From Methanomicrobiales archaeon (GTDB lineage: Archaea; Halobacteriota; Methanomicrobia; Methanomicrobiales; Methanoculleaceae), in NCBI GenBank assembly GCA_012797575.1, contig JAAZOW010000062.1, forward strand, positions 1 to 6,962: 6,962 nt of DNA, in the 5' to 3' direction. Positions 5,637 to 6,962 of this stretch are shown piece by piece. The position numbers and the translations under genes are program-made. A model generated the notes under the pieces. That model did not search any database. It had not been told where the DNA came from and saw only the letters and a program-made list of their open reading frames with translations. Within the stretch, counting starts at the first letter, position 1; every line of letters starts with the position of its first letter.

Positions 5637-6655
5637 AGGCAGAGATCCTGGAGCTGAAGAAGCAGTTCGGTGAGATACGGCTCTTCCCCGAGACGCTCGA
5701 TGACCTCTGGCACCTCTCGCACCTGGTCGGACCGGGCGATCTCGTCTTTGCAACGACGTTTCGGAGCGTGGAGGCGGCGACCGACAAGATCCGGCCGGAG
5801 AAGGTGGAGAAGCGGCCGGTCCGGCTCGGCATCAGGGTCGAGAAGGTGGAGTTTCACCAGCATACGAACCGACTCCGCATAGCCGGGGTCATCGAGAGCG
5901 GCGTGGATGTGAGTTCGCACCACACCCTCAACGTCGAGCCGGGGTATGAGATATCGGTCATCAAGCGGTGGCGGTCCTTTGACTGCGAGCGCCTGAAGCG
6001 GGCCGTCGACGCTTCGGCCTACGGCGTGGTCCATGTCGCAAGCGTCGAGGAGGGAGAGACTCAGATCTACCGGCTACGCCAGTTCGGCCCGGAGTGGGTG
6101 ACGACCATCATGCTCGGGAGCAGCAAGGGCGCGGATACCGGCGCCCGGTCAGTGTTCTTCGAGAAGTCTCTTGAAGCGCTCGAGCTGGTCACCGGACCCC
6201 TGATCGTGGCGGGTCCGGGGTTTGTGAAAGAGGAGTTTGCGGACTACGTGAGGAGGTATGCGCCCGAGCTTGCGGAACGGATGCTCGTCATCGAGACGCG
6301 GCGTATAGGGCGGGGGGCCGTGCAGGAGGTCATCGGGCAGGGGGTCCTCGATCGACTGCTCGGCGATCTTCACCTCGCCCGGGAGGTCCGGTTGATGGAT
6401 GAGGTTCTGCTCCGGATCGCAACAGAGGGTGCCGTCGCCTACGGCATTGACGATCTGCGGCGGGCGATCAACTATGGCGCGGCGGAGACGGTGCTCGTCA
6501 CCGATACCCTGCTCCGGGATGAGAGGGCTGTGGGCCTCGTCGAGCAGGCGGAGTATGTCGGTGCATCGGTCGTTGTGCTGAGCACCGAGTTTGAGCCGGG
6601 AGAGCGTCTGGAGGCCCTTGGAGGGGCGGCGGCGCTGCTACGGTATAAGATTTGA
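5633..6655 (+). CDS. pelA: Archaeal pelota (Dom34-like) ribosome rescue factor
   Basis: This is an eRF1 paralogue of 340 residues, the usual archaeal length. With aEF1A-GTP and then ABCE1 it enters the A site of stalled or stop-less ribosomes and promotes subunit splitting. The N-terminal Lsm-like domain (1-130) includes DDLWHLSHLVGPGDLVFATT (23-42). The central eRF1_2 domain (about 131-255) has LIVAGPGFVKEEFADYV (190-206) and RIGRGAVQEV (224-233). The C-terminal eRF1_3 domain (about 256-340) has AYGIDDLRRAINYGAAETVL (269-288). The peptide-releasing GGQ motif of true eRF1 is absent, as expected for pelota, so it should rescue without hydrolysing the peptide. The ATG at 5633 overlaps the rqcH TGA as ATGA, and no strong Shine-Dalgarno precedes it, so translation is probably coupled. 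It is the last gene before a region converging with 5S rRNA. Identification is secure; partners are known from the family only. Confidence 0.96.
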   Translation: MKAEILELKKQFGEIRLFPETLDDLWHLSHLVGPGDLVFATTFRSVEAATDKIRPEKVEKRPVRLGIRVEKVEFHQHTNRLRIAGVIESGVDVSSHHTLNVEPGYEISVIKRWRSFDCERLKRAVDASAYGVVHVASVEEGETQIYRLRQFGPEWVTTIMLGSSKGADTGARSVFFEKSLEALELVTGPLIVAGPGFVKEEFADYVRRYAPELAERMLVIETRRIGRGAVQEVIGQGVLDRLLGDLHLAREVRLMDEVLLRIATEGAVAYGIDDLRRAINYGAAETVLVTDTLLRDERAVGLVEQAEYVGASVVVLSTEFEPGERLEALGGAAALLRYKI

Positions 6656-6835
6656 GTGAACAACAGAAGCGCCCTCTCCTTTCTCTGGTAGGGCACGATA
6701 CCCATCGCCAAGGATGATCAGGCTATACGGGATGATTGACCACCAGGATAGCACGGTTGCGAGTGCTCCGCTCGAGGACAAATCGCTCATTCGGCAAGAT
6801 GAGTAACGAAGAAGAGTATCGTTCTATGAAAGGAA
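6656..6835. other. Convergent intergenic region between pelA and 5S rRNA
   Basis: These 180 bp hold no gene I can support. Just after pelA, GCCCT (6671-6675) and AGGGC (6690-6694) can pair around a pyrimidine-rich tract (6672-6687, CCCTCTCCTTTCTCT-like) that may end the rqcH-pelA transcript. AGCAC/GTGCT near the middle can form a small hairpin. On the minus strand, the TTCCTTTC immediately beyond the 5S end (6835-6828) is a weak candidate terminator for the rRNA transcript. I checked for a tRNA fold and saw none. Confidence 0.4.
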
Positions 6836-6962
6836 GGTAATAGCAGCTTATCGGGCTTCCCGAGGGCTCTCGCACCTCAGTACAACCCGGTACGTGAGAG
6901 GGCTTAACTTCTGGGTTCGGAATGAGTCCAGGTGTTTCCCCTCTGCTATGGCCGCTATTACC
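6836..6962 (-). rRNA. rrf: 5S ribosomal RNA
   Basis: This is the large-subunit 5S rRNA, 127 nt, read right to left. Terminal helix I is perfect over 9 bp: GGTAATAGC at the 5' end (6962-6954) with GCTATTACC at the 3' end (6844-6836). The highly conserved loop sequence CCGAACCCAGAAGTTAAG lies in the first half, and the helix IV/V segment GAGAGCCCTCGGGAAGCCC follows. Length and sequence are typical of methanogens. The window ends exactly at the helix I terminus, so the mature 5' end may extend a base or two further. Because 5S is normally last in the archaeal order 16S-23S-5S, 23S probably lies just to the right on the minus strand. A solitary 5S gene is the alternative. Confidence 0.97.

Noticed and set aside
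4743..5753. 336-codon minus-strand open frame inside rqcH
   Set aside because: It is antisense to clearly conserved NFACT domains. Long antisense frames are common in GC-rich genes and this one shows no domain.
5396..6034. 212-codon minus-strand open frame across the rqcH-pelA junction
   Set aside because: It is a shadow of two well-supported coding genes, with no independent evidence.
6736..6800. Possible tRNA near the 5S gene
   Set aside because: Only a short AGCAC/GTGCT stem is present. There is no T-arm consensus, anticodon arm or acceptor stem on either strand.
1..6962. CRISPR arrays, insertion sequences, integrase sites
   Set aside because: No regularly spaced repeats, transposase fragments or target-site duplications were seen.

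Overview
The window looks like chromosomal DNA of a GC-rich methanogenic archaeon, probably of the order Methanomicrobiales (Methanoculleus-like). The evidence is an archaeal-type 5S rRNA, archaeal RqcH and pelota proteins, TATA-like boxes instead of bacterial -35/-10 promoters, very short leaders without clear Shine-Dalgarno sequences, and the overall protein flavour. The order-level placement is an inference from general resemblance, not from a search.

Layout. Three genes on the minus strand fill 1-3107. Read in their own direction they are a DUF47/PhoU-like accessory protein (2478-3107), a PiT-family anion permease (1288-2472), and a PP-loop protein of the PAPS/APS reductase family that runs off the left edge (1-1243). 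They are closely spaced and could form one transcript driven from a TATA-like box near 3143. A 630-bp divergent intergenic region (3108-3737) follows. I see no convincing gene in it, but it is rich in inverted repeats and has a very strong G-quadruplex motif overlapping a long GC-rich hairpin. On the plus strand are rqcH (3738-5636) and pelA (5633-6655), joined by a 4-bp ATGA stop/start overlap. A 5S rRNA on the minus strand (6836-6962) closes the window. It is probably the tail of an rRNA operon lying to the right, and it converges on the pelA end.

How the genes work together. RqcH and pelota are two arms of ribosome rescue. Pelota enters the empty A site of stalled ribosomes and, with ABCE1, splits the subunits. 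RqcH recognises the 50S subunit still carrying peptidyl-tRNA and, in the homologues studied, recruits tRNA to extend the chain with a degradation-promoting tail. Their overlap implies one transcript and probably translational coupling. The left-hand pair is a permease with its usual cytoplasmic partner, most likely for phosphate; the reductase-like neighbour keeps sulfate open as an alternative.

No wholly new multi-gene system is visible. The best leads are the structured divergent intergenic region, the Glu-Arg version of the RqcH Asp-Arg motif, the Zn-ribbon/PUA-like/PP-loop/four-cysteine architecture of the reductase-like protein, and a T8 tract just inside the start of the transporter operon.
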